A DNA stretch of 64,000 nucleotides from Melastoma dodecandrum (Eukaryota > Streptophyta > Magnoliopsida > Myrtales > Melastomataceae). Below are positions 21,301 to 31,540 of this stretch, in pieces (within the stretch, counting starts at the first letter, position 1; the number at the start of each line of letters is the position of its first letter). Both the position numbers and the translations under genes were made by a program. The notes under the pieces were generated by a model, which did not search any database, was not told the origin of the DNA, and saw nothing but the letters and a program-made list of their open reading frames with translations. The stretch covers positions 6,510,001-6,574,000 of the forward strand of contig JARUPY010000607.1 of NCBI GenBank assembly GCA_029817715.1. Reading direction: 5' to 3'.

Positions 21301-22787
21301 TTGGGAATTGTGAATTATTTAAGAGATTTTGTGCCCAAAATCAGCAGATACACAAGTCCACTTGAGGCCCAACTAAAGAAAGGCGCTCAACCTTGGGGGC
21401 AAGCCCAAACAGATGTAGTCCACTATTTGAAGCAACAATTACAATTGTTACCACCATTACGGATTCCTTCAGATGGCATGCGAATACTGCAGACAGATGC
21501 AAGTGATCTATATTGGGTAGCAAACTAGAAGAAAAGAAAGGTAACAAACATATTTGTGCATATAAATCAGGAAAATTCAGCCAGGCAGAACAGCACTACC
21601 ATTCAACCATCAAGGAGATTTTGGCAGTCAAGTATGGTATAAAAAAGTTTGAATTTCATCTGGTTGGATACCATTTCATAATTGAAAGTGATTTATCTTC
21701 CTTCAGTTCCATGCTAACATTCAAACAGAAGAAGATACCAAATGCACAGCTGCTAAGATTAGCAAAATGGTTTTCACAGTACTCCTTCAGTGTGAGACAC
21801 ATCAAAGGTACATCTAATGTAGTACCAGATTTCTTATTAAGACCTTTTGATAATGTGCACCCTACATTGTTAGAACATCCCAAGCTACAGGCTATGTTCA
21901 CGGCAAAAGTTTTACAGCCACATGAAGATCATTCCCTTCCTCCAGAAATAACCAGACATGATCAGATTGATACAGTTTTAGCCAGAGCTCCACAAATGAT
22001 GCAAAAATATTTGGAACAGCTATTCTCAGAGCATGGACAAATGTATTTTCCAAGGGAAGGGTTTCATCCTAAATATCCCTTCTTACAAGCTATCCCAGTC
22101 CATCCACTTAACATTTTTCCCAAGGAGCTAAAATGGTTTCTATGGTATTTCTTTCATGCACATACAGTTGCTTTAGAATTTCCGACAGAAGAGATACTCC
22201 AGTACTTGAATCTTTTAAGAACACTAAAGCCATATCTAGCAGAAGTATTATCTTGGTTTGCACCACTAACCCAATGGAAAAGTTGGTTTGAAATTCACAA
22301 GGATAAATTTTCAAAGTATCCTGGACTCACAGCATATTCAACTTGTTTGTTTCATAGGCATTGGCACTATGATCCAGAATTACAGGCATTAGTGGCTATA
22401 AACACAGTTGATGAATTTGCATGCCTTCCCCACTCTCTGACTTTTTCTGAAGATGACAGCTTCTCTGAATGGGAAGAATCCCTGGCCAGCAAAGAACTCT
22501 TAAAGCAGAAATTATGCAAGGAAAATGGATTCCATTATCTGACCTACGAAGAAATCATACAAGCCCGAGTCCAAAACATAGATCCCAATCATGTCTACCA
22601 ACTTCAATGCGCGCTCCATCATTACTCACAGAACAAGCCAAATTGGGACGAGCTAGCCCAAGAATTCCTGAGAATGGTTGATCTAGAAGATGAGAGCCCA
22701 GGACCATCAAACACAGGCCCAGGAACTTCTTCCACCAATAAACAACAGGTTCATGACCTAAAAGTCCTTGAGTTGTTTAACTCGTAG
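21301..22787 (+). pseudogene. EPRV copy A: RT thumb, RNase H and C-terminal extension
   Basis: ORFs 21301-21528 and 21513-22787 lie in different frames. The first has the thumb segment and the start of RNase H ('LQTDASDLYW'). The second continues RNase H ('STIKEILAVKYGIKKFEFHL' and 'HIKGTSNVVPDFLLRP') and then a C-terminal region of about 300 residues with no domain I recognise, rich in aromatic residues. A frameshift near 21520 splits the RNase H. The last codons read into the leader of copy B ('VLELFNS'). Confidence 0.8.
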
Positions 22788-22803
22788 AAATGCAACCCCT
22801 TCC

Positions 22804-22816
22804 TGGTATCAGAGCC
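22804..22816 (+). other. Primer binding site (Met-tRNA type), EPRV copy B
   Basis: 'TGGTATCAGAGCC', identical to the copy A site and in the same context ('GCAACCCCTTCC' before it). It marks the start of the second viral copy and establishes the head-to-tail order. Confidence 0.85.
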
Positions 22817-22914
22817 AAACTTGTTGCTTGTTTTCTTATTCTTTTTTAAGAGAGGGGGAGAGAGAGAGAGAGACTAAGTGCCCTGCCAAAGGCTATTACC
22901 CTGCCTCACCACCT

Positions 22915-23966
22915 ATGGATAACCCAGTAGTTTTAAGTACTTCAGTTACTCTAGACTCCTGCCCTTCGTTTCGCAAATCCACTACATCCAGATTAGATTG
23001 TTTGTATAAAATCTCTCACCAGGATATTTCAGACAACAACCAGATCTCCGACACCAGCATCCCCTTGCTCAATCCGTACACCGCCTTCATTTTGGAGCTA
23101 TCAGGTTAGCCCTAACCTACCATGGAAGAAAAAGTTTACTAGTAACAGCTAGAATGGCTTTACTAGACACAAGGTTTATGGAATATCAGCATACTTGCAT
23201 AGGAACAGTTGAAACAAGTTTGAATGCAGGAAGAGTATTTGTTACCTTGTATCCTAACTTCTGCATGTCATTGCAAGACCCCAAGCTGTTATCAGCTTTG
23301 CAAGTACATTTACAAATTGCAGGACCACAACAGGATCCAAATTCCATTGAAGCAACCTTGCACTACCAAATGTCTTATCGTGTGCAGAATCATGCTTTGG
23401 AACTTAAAGTCCCTGATGATGCTAATGACGCTTTGCTTATTACTGCTGATTATCATCACTCGAGTTCTCCCACATGTTTGCATGTCCCTAGACAGATTTC
23501 AAGGAACGAGTTGATCAAACTCCTTCCAGAAAAGTGGGTGACAAACTACGAGCAACTACAACAGCATGTCAAACTGATTCAGTCTACAAAGTCTCGATTC
23601 ATCAAGGAGAAAGATGGATATGTGACAATCAAGTTTGACAGATCCCATGAGAAGGATCCAGCTACACCATCCATATTCCCTACAATGTTCATGGTCCAAT
23701 CAGTACCACGTCGTAAGAAGCCTGACTCCCTGAACAAAATTATTCATTCTTGTAATGGACAGGGAAAAGCAGCTTATCAATTCAGAGATCCTCATACTGA
23801 CCATTGTTATTGGGATATATGTGACTCACGTATTTGTGGCTGTGAGTACAATTATCTAGACAGCGATGATGATACTCCACCCGCTCGAAGAAAAAAAGGT
23901 TATCAGCCTAGAAATCTTCCTGATTCAGACTCTAACAGTGATGATGACGATGATGACACAAGTTAA
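22915..23966 (+). pseudogene. EPRV copy B: N-terminal ORF and movement protein
   Basis: The N-terminal ORF (ATG at 22915, stop by 23109) is shortened by a deletion of about 190 bases relative to copy A, between two 'CCTTCA' repeats. The movement protein (23154-23966) is almost identical to copy A through 'QISRNELIKLLPEKW'. It then continues, where copy A is deleted, into a Cys-rich stretch ('DICDSRICGCEYNY') and an acidic Asp-rich tail ending at the stop near 23966. Such an acidic linker leads to the coat protein region. Confidence 0.82.
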
Positions 23967-24026
23967 AAGCCTGCTATTAAAGTTACAGCACCACCACAGC
24001 GAGAAAGCTATGGAAATTGGCAATTC

Positions 24027-25508
24027 TTGATGGACATGGCCAAGACAAAAAAGCCACAAAAACAGCCATCAAAGGTATTACCTTGTTATAAGAATGTTCT
24101 TAAATGGCAAAAGAAAAATCCATCTCAACAGGTAATCCCAGTATGCCAAGAAGAGCCTACTTTGACGATAGTAGAGCCATCAGCACCCTTGCCAACAACA
24201 CAACAGGAACCGGTATTCACACCAGCACCAAGACCTCAGGTCACTTCATGTGCTCAAGAAGTACCTAAAATGGCACAGAGCCCCATAGTACCCACCATAA
24301 TGATGATGGGTAACACAAGTTTTAACTTTCCTCCTGTTGATGAACATATTGTTGATAATGTTCGATATTCTTCCAAGATTCCTGTACCTACAGAAGTCGA
24401 CAGGAATGGACATCTAGTGCAGAACAGTGTTGCTGAGACAGTTCTAAATTGGCAAAGCCAAAACGCATTAATACAGAATTCAGCATTGAATACTATCTGT
24501 CATAGAATTGACCTTGTGCAGGACCAATTAAGAGGATCAGAAAAACGTTTGAATGAAAAGCTAGACACTCAGCACAGTAAGACCCAAGAAGTATTGTAGA
24601 CTCTACAAAAGAGGTTAGATAAATTTGAAAGAGGAATATTTTCCTCGCATTTTAGAACTGACCCAGATGCTGAGATTGCTAAACTCAAGAGACAAATTAA
24701 GATGATTGAGGACAAACAGGTAGAAATTTCTGAAAAGCCAAATATGTAAGACTTTTTGAATTTTGGAAGGCCCAGAAGTAACTACTCAGATTATTTGAAT
24801 CTAGAAAGGCCTAAACCATACAATCCTGACTTTTTGGACTTTGGAAGACCATATATGCAGGCTACTTCCCAAGTGTAGGAAACAATGCAACCCATTTTTG
24901 GAAGGACAGGGAAGAAAGACCCAGCTGAATTGAGAGATCTCATACGCGACCAAAGGCGTAGAGACATGAAACGGGAAGAGATACGTGAAGGAAAATAGAA
25001 GCAAGAGAGTTCTTCTGAAAGAAGACCTTCGGCTGAATACAGATCATCACAATATAGATCTCCAAGCCCAAGCCCAAGCCCAACACCTCCTACTCCTCAG
25101 CTTATGATCAAATAAAAGGAGAACCCACCGGTGTCAACACCAAAATGGGTAACATCATCTCTCGCTTCAGTATCTTTGAAAGATTCATCAAACTCCTCAC
25201 CATCTGAGAATTATACAGAACCAGAATCTAGTGATGATAGTTCACAGGATTCAAAGGATGAAAAATATTCTGCTATTGGAAACTATTTTGAGAATTCTCC
25301 ACAGATTTTGATGACAGAAAATCTCAGAACAGCAGAAGAGAATCGATCAGATGAGCATACCTCAGATGAAGATGCACCCCATATTTTTATGGCCGACAGA
25401 GGAGATCAAGGCCCCATAGTTGATGAACCTGTAGACGAAAGTCTTTCAGATCAGTCAGCAGAAAGACGAACACCCCAGTTGAGAGCTAATGAAGGAATCA
25501 CTAACTAA
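24027..25508 (+). pseudogene. EPRV copy B: coat protein N-terminal and linker region, broken
   Basis: ORF 24027-24599 is Pro/Gln-rich, then helical and probably coiled ('ICHRIDLVQDQLRGSEKRLNE'). Sequence to about 25130 is interrupted by stops. ORF 25131-25508 is Ser/Asp/Glu-rich and acidic. This corresponds to the linker and acidic N-terminus before the coat protein core. Several stops make it non-functional. Confidence 0.7.
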
Positions 25509-25576
25509 AGTTTACTTTTGATGACATTCCTTATACCAAACGGCCCCAGCATATTCAAGATTTTTACGCTTGGTGT

Positions 25577-26773
25577 TTGCACAAGAAGTTAACAGTTTGT
25601 AATACTTCTGACATTCTTGCAGACTTAACCTCTAGATTTACAGGAACACTCCTACTTTGGTGGAGTCTATTTCCAGAACCAAACCAAGTACAGATGATGA
25701 GCGTTCCCTTACAGGAATTTATGGGTAATCTTTATACTCATTTTATTGGAAGTCTTGTCAATATTACAGAAGAAAAAAGAATAGAATTCTTTCAGAGAAA
25801 ATGTTGTCCATATAAACTCAAAGATCTTGACAGACACTATTATAGGCTTTTACACTTGTTCATACACCTTGGAGGTGACAATTCTTTAAAGCCAGTATTT
25901 TTATCTTCCATACCCTCATCTATTTCTTCAATGGTAGAAAAAAGTTTGACTACCAAGCATCTGAAAATTACTGATCTTACAGTAGGACAGATACAACAGG
26001 AAATCCATTTAGGTCTCAATGAATTATGTCAGAGAAAGGAAATCATTTCAGGATTCCTGAAACAAGACAAGATACTTGATTCAGTGTGCCAAAACAAGTT
26101 GTCCAGGTACAAAATTAAATGTACCAGACGTGACTTATGTGATTGTTCAGGAATTACAGGTTCTAAGCCCACAAGGCGCATGCTCATCAAAAAGAAACAG
26201 AGACCACATCAAGAGAAGTATAATAAAAGGACAACAAGATTTAGACCTTCCCCTAGGCATTGGAAACGCTACTTGAGGATAAAGAAAAGGGGAAATCCTC
26301 AAAGGAAGTCCTCTAGATGTTTCATCTGCAACAAAACAGGACATTTTACAAAAAGCTGTCCAAAAGGACAGAAGAAATTAGTTGCTCAAATTGAGAAATT
26401 CTCTGGTGTTTCACTTCATGATGATGATATCGAATCAGTTTTTTCATTTGATGATGAACCTTCTTCACAAACAATTTGTTGTCTTGAAGGTTATATAGAC
26501 TCAGAACAAACAAGTTCAGAAGATGAGTCTTCTGCATCCTCATCAGAAAACGAAAGCAGACGCATATGCACCATTAGTGCGTACCCAGAATTTCCGTTTA
26601 AACCTACATATGACAAGAAGGTATCATCCAGAGGGTCAACTACAGAACTTGGACAAAGATCTAATCAGACCAAGGAAGTTCCACTAATAGCAGCCATACA
26701 AGTTTCTCCCCATATAAAGGTACAGGTATACTTCAAAGTATCACAGGCCTATGCCAGCAATAGCGTTTATTGA
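25577..26773 (+). pseudogene. EPRV copy B: coat protein core with zinc finger
   Basis: A 398-codon ORF has the capsid-type helical region ('CPYKLKDLDRHYYRLLHLFI'), a basic Arg/Lys block, and the CCHC finger 'CFICNKTGHFTKSC' (C-x2-C-x4-H-x4-C) at about residues 250-263. An acidic tail follows. This is the nucleic-acid-binding coat protein of pararetroviruses. The ORF runs close to the start of the protease, where the frame changes (about 26751). Confidence 0.85.
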
Positions 26774-27377
26774 TACAGGAGCTTCAGAAAGCATGATCAA
26801 TCCAAAGATAGTACCTCCTGAATTCCTTATACCTGAAGAGAAGACTTTCATGGCCGCATCTGGTGAATTATTCTATACTCATCACAAAACTAAGCCCTTG
26901 AAGATTATGATATTTCCCACTTGTATTATCAAGGCTTCTTTGATTGCCACTGACCTTCCAGGCAGAGATCTAGTCTTTGGATGGGATCTCTTACAGAAAA
27001 TCCATGATTTCAGAATTTTGGCTACAGGAATCAGATACAAGGGAATCTTCAAGCCCTTTACACCAATCACAAGGATGTATTCAATTGAACCAGTTGAAAG
27101 AATACGTAACTTGTTTGAACCACCCTTTGCAGAAAATCATACTGAGTTCTTGCAGAAATGCCGAAATCCTCTATGGCAAAACCCAAACTTCTTCATCAGA
27201 CTGCCGTTCAAGCAAAATGAGGATATCAATCCTACCAAAGCGAGTCATCTTGGTATGAAACCCACTAACTCCTATTTGGCTAGAGAAGAATGTATGTCTT
27301 TATTGCAGCAAGGACTTATTGAATATTCCAATTCGCAATGGGCATGCGAAGCGTTCTATGTAAACAAAAGATCATAG
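26751..27377 (+). pseudogene. EPRV copy B: aspartic protease and RT start
   Basis: The ORF begins with the active-site box 'AFIDTGASESMI' (D-T-G-A) and includes 'DLVFGWDLLQKI', the second protease motif. It continues into the RT N-terminus and ends at a stop near 27375-27377. The protease processes the viral polyprotein. The active-site residues are present, but it is separated from the rest of pol. Confidence 0.85.
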
Positions 27378-29001
27378 CAAGCCAGAGGTAAAAAGAGATT
27401 AGTCATAAATTATTAGCCTCTGAATCATTTTCTACAGGATGACAAGTTCCCGCTACCCAACAAAACAACGTTGTTTTCATCGTTAGCCAAAGCCAAGGTA
27501 TTCTCTAAATTTGATCTTAAGAGTGGATTTTGGCAGTTAGGCATCCATCCTGATGACAGATGGAAGATAGGATTTTGTGTCCCTAATGGACACTTTCAAT
27601 GGACAGTCTTTCCTTTTGGTTTGAAAACGGCACCCTCATTATTTCAGAAAGCAATGACTCGTATTTTTTGGCATATACAGTTCTCAGCTTTGATTTACAT
27701 TGATGATATTTTATTATTCAGTCTTGACAAAGAATCTCATGAGAATCTGCTGAAATAGTTTGCAGAATTACTCCAAAAATATGGCATAATGCTCTCAGAA
27801 AGAAAGGTGAAATTATTTGAGTGTTTAATTGAATTTCTTGGTATGACTTTCAGATGGCAAGTATCACCCTGGATCACACATTGCCCAGGACCTGCTGAAA
27901 GTCCCATACACTCATCTAACCGTCAAACAGGTTCAACAATTTTTGGGAATTGTGAATGTGCCCAAAATCAGCAGATACACAAGTCCACTTGAGGCCCAAC
28001 TAAAGAAAGGCGCTCAACCTTGGGGGCAAGCCCAAACAGATGCAGTCCACTATCTGAAGCAACAATTACAATTGTTACCACCATTACAGATTCCTTCAGA
28101 TTGCATACGAATACTGCAGACAGATGCAAGTGATCTATATTGGGCAGCAATCTTACTAGAAGAAAAGGAAGGTAAGAAACATATTTGTGCATATAAATCA
28201 GGAAAATTCAGCCAGGCAGAACAGCACTACCATTCAACCATCAAGGAGATTTTGGCAGTCAAGTATGGTATAAAAAAGTTTGAATTTCATCTGGTTGGAT
28301 ACCATTTCATAATTGAAAGTGATTTATCTTCCTTCAGTTCTATGCTAACATTCAAACAGAAGAAGATACCTAATGCACAGCTGCTAAGATTAGCAAAATG
28401 GTTTTCACAGTACTCCTTCAGTGTGAGACACATCAAAGGTACATCTAATGTAGTACCAGATTTCTTATTAAGACCTTTTGATAATGTGCACCCTACATTG
28501 TTAGAACATCCCAAGCTACAGGCTATGTTCACGGCAAAAGTTTTACAGCCACATGAAGATCATTCCCTTCCTCCAGAAATAACCAGACATGATCAGATTG
28601 ATACAGTTTTAGCCAGAGCTCCACAAATGATGCAAAAATATTTGGAACAGCTATTCTCAGAGCATGGACAAATGTATTTTCCAAGGGAAGGGTTTCATCC
28701 TAAATATCCCTTCTTACAAGCTATCCCAGTCCATCCACTTAACATTTTTCCCAAGGAGCTAAAATGGTTTCTATGGTATTTCTTTCATGCACATACAGTT
28801 GCTTTAGAATTTCCGACAGAAGAGATACTCCAGTACTTGAATCTTTTAAGAACACTAAAGCCATATCTAGCAGAAGTATTATCTTGGTTTGCACCACTAA
28901 CCCAATGGAAAAGTTGGTTTGAAATTCACAAGGATAAATATTCAATTGAATTAATTACGGTTCAATTCAGCCTTATCGTGGAACTCTTTTATTTCTCGTA
29001 G
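27378..29001 (+). pseudogene. EPRV copy B: RT, RNase H and C-terminal region, broken
   Basis: The RT pieces (27471-27758 and 27789-27992) contain 'FSKFDLKSGFWQLGIHP', 'FPFGLKTAPSLF' and the catalytic 'YIDDILLF'. A stop near 27757 and a frame change interrupt them. RNase H follows (27943-29001; 'LQTDASDLYWAAILL'). Relative to copy A, copy B has a 15-base in-frame deletion at about 27957 in the thumb. Viral sequence ends near 28940, about 480 bases before the copy A end point; the last codons of the ORF are non-viral. Confidence 0.85.
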
Positions 29002-29419
29002 CCTTTTAAACAACCGCTTTAATACTTGGCTGAATTGAATTTCGAGCCCACTTCATTGTAACTTGGGTCCATTAAATTTATCAACCCACGTGATTTTTTT
29101 TTTCTTTTAAGGATTCCTTGCGGAGAAACAACTATCAATACTTCTGTAATTGGTGTCACAATTAGTGACAGAAATCAAATAGTGTGGGTTGATCGTAATT
29201 CTATAAGTTAATAGTATTTCAATTAATTTTACTGTCAATCCCAAATAGTAAAATTGATTTAGTATATTCGTTCGTCAAGACTCTTGCGGTTAAATGAAAT
29301 AACTATTAAGTAACGCAATGAAATACGAACGAAAGCACAGTTAGTAGAAAACGTTTTAAATTTTAGTTAACGTAAAAATTGATTTATAAGATATGATCAC
29401 GAAATAATTCGGATACCAC
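28941..29419. other. EPRV right flank, AT-rich retroelement-like DNA
   Basis: No gene. The sequence after the viral end is AT-rich with several 'AATTGAATT' segments. It leads into a primer-site-like 'GTGGTATCC' (minus strand, 29411-29419) next to an LTR. It may be the leader of the element that the LTR belongs to. Confidence 0.4.
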
Positions 29420-29892
29420 TGTTGGGTTTCTACCGGGCACAGCGGAAGCTAATTTCGGAAAAAATTGTCTAAAGCATGATCTCACATTCGTGTGATACGT
29501 ATAAATCGATAATAAAATATAATAAAAAATTCATACCTCTTATTGTGAATATGTTCATCTTCAAGAATTCTAAAAATGACTCCTCTTAAAATATCAACGT
29601 GCACGTCGTAACACGGATGTCTCAAGCTCCCTCGGGTGCTAGCCCTTGAAGCTCGTTACTAAATTCTCTTTCGGAAGCGTGGTTGCCTTTTTCTCTTTCG
29701 GCCGATTGTATGTTTTTCTTGGCCAAACGTCTGATTTTCTTTCCAATTCTATATAATACTTATAGAACAATTTAACTCATGAGGTACCGTCTCAATTTGT
29801 TTATTACACTTAAATGGCTCAATCCCACACGTAGCAAAGCTACATTTCTCTGACACATAAATCAGACACATTCTACCAACTTAAATCCAACA
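29420..29892 (-). repeat. LTR, 473 bp, with TGTTGG...CCAACA ends
   Basis: The block starts TGTTGG and ends CCAACA, a perfect 6-base terminal inverted repeat of the LTR type. On the minus strand the end is followed by 'GTGGTATCC', sharing TGGTATC with the Met-tRNA primer site, so the internal side lies at lower coordinates. The terminal 'GCTTCCGCTGTG' segment is common near the 3' end of copia LTRs. Its start does not match the putative copia 3' LTR at 15734, so it is probably a different element or a solo end. Confidence 0.6.
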
Positions 29893-31540
29893 ATATGATT
29901 TTTGTGCTTTCGATATTTCAAAATAAATTTGTAGTCCAACAAATTTTAATTCTAAAAAATGCCCGTATTGACGTACTTTTGCATGCGATACCCTAGGTTC
30001 TATATACGAAGGCGGTATACATCTATACACAGACCAAGGTAACCTTATAGCAACAGTTTTTAGACACCCAACGTAATAGAATATTAGTCATGAACTAAAA
30101 CCACTGTGTACCAATTTCTGTGTAATTCAATATCCTCATCTCATCGACATCCCAATTAATTCAGTGCATTATGCATCATCACTGAATTAATCATTTAACT
30201 TGATTTTTCAGATATAATAGATCTTAACTTGAATGATAAACATTCCTCCATGATCGTGTGTTTAAAATAATTAATATCTCAATCAAGTGGCCAAGATGTC
30301 AACTCTCTAATCCAAGAGAGCGATAAATCATATATTGATTCAGCATTATCCTCTCTACGCTTCGCTCTACACCCAATAACCGTATTACTCATAGTCCGAT
30401 CAAAGACTGCTTTTAACGGCATCAAAGTACATAACTCCACGCATAGAATAAATGAAGGTCTCAAGTTAAGAGATAAGTTGCACTCGTTCAACAAAAAAAA
30501 GTAACCAATGAAGCTAAACATGTGGTATTCTCTATAAATGGGTCATGTCCAGCGTATCCTACCTTGGGCACCCCCAAGTATAACTTAGATATTCATCCCT
30601 CGGTCTAACTCGACCTGAGTACTCAGCGTTGATCTAAATGTTCATGTCCCTTTTAAATATCTATCCGATCAATGACAATTTTAGATTGACAAAAATCAAT
30701 ATATTTGACTTTATCATAAATTAATTACAAGCAGAAAAGTAATTAACATACAGTAAATACTTGTCTTTATTAATAATTATTCACATACATAAGAAATCGC
30801 GAAGCCAACCATTAATAGTGAAGGAACTTTGCGCTCTTCTTTGGTAAGTAAAAGCTATGAATAGTCATCGTATTACCCTTGTGCACACACTAACATGAAG
30901 TTCAAACCTTTCGACGAACACCTATGACTCTTTGTGTTTGAGGAGTTGCTTCGTGAAGAAACTTTTCCCCTTGTTTAAACACGAATCTTCGTGAAATGAC
31001 GTGCCTTCTCTTTATCTTTCCATGTTTATTTAAGACAACATTTGTGGGAAGTAAGATTAAATTTTATATCTAAAACTCAAAAAGTTCTAACCACCATCTT
31101 TATTTTGAGATTTCTTGTTGGAACACTTAGTTTTGTAGAAACGAAGTCGTAGTCATCTTCATAAATCCTCGAGGAATATTCGTGTTACTTCTCGACTGCA
31201 ATTTCATACGGGGGCGAATAATTCCTTGATGAGAGTGCATTTGCGTGGTGAAAATCATTTTGCTAACATTGTTTTTCTAGGTTGTGGCCGCTCTCGTCGT
31301 TCGGATTTGAAGCTTTTCTACCGGTTCGTGAGGAAGTTTTCCCATCATTCTCGTCCCTTCCCACCACTACACCGACCCTAAGCTACTCCCCGACCCCGAC
31401 CCCGACCAATGAAGAATAGGAAGAGATGAGTACAATAAGAACATGAACAAATGAAGAATTGGGTTAGGGAGAGACTTAAGGTCGGGGCTGGGGTTGGAGA
31501 GGGGCTTAGGGTCGGGGTTGGGGTGCAAAGGGACGTGGAT
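29893..31540. other. AT-rich non-coding DNA, with a G-rich hairpin at its end
   Basis: No gene or domain was recognised at 29893-31370. The tone is that of decayed retroelement non-coding sequence. At 31373-31525 an inverted repeat pairs 'CGACCCTAAGC...CCCCGACCCCGACC' with a G-rich strand. No ORF with a family resemblance was found. Confidence 0.4.
31484..31523 (+). other. G-quadruplex-prone G-tract cluster
   Basis: Six G-runs of three or four (starting at about 31484, 31490, 31501, 31509, 31514 and 31520) occur within 40 bases, separated by loops of 2-7 bases. This meets the usual folding rule for a G-quadruplex. The complementary C-rich arm lies about 100 bases to the left, so a hairpin could compete with the quadruplex. 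Confidence 0.6.

Larger units (their letters stand above)
19501..28940 (+). mobile_element. Endogenous pararetrovirus (Caulimoviridae), tandem integrated copies
   Basis: Two head-to-tail partial genomes of a plant DNA pararetrovirus lie on the plus strand: copy A at about 19501-22787 and copy B at about 22764-28940. Domains in copy B run in order: N-terminal leader ORF, 30K-type movement protein, coat-protein region with CCHC finger, aspartic protease, RT, RNase H and a C-terminal extension. A movement protein together with a Met-tRNA primer site and no integrase identifies Caulimoviridae. The single-polyprotein-like order fits the petuvirus/florendovirus group. Both copies carry stops, frameshifts and deletions. 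Copies A and B are nearly identical over shared parts, so they arose from one virus or one duplication. Confidence 0.88.

Noticed and set aside
15734..29892. One copia element with two LTRs enclosing the pararetrovirus
   Set aside because: The LTR at 29420-29892 starts TGTTGGATTTAAG on the minus strand while the one at 15734 starts TGTTAGAAATT and goes on differently. They do not match as a pair, so this was kept only as an open question.
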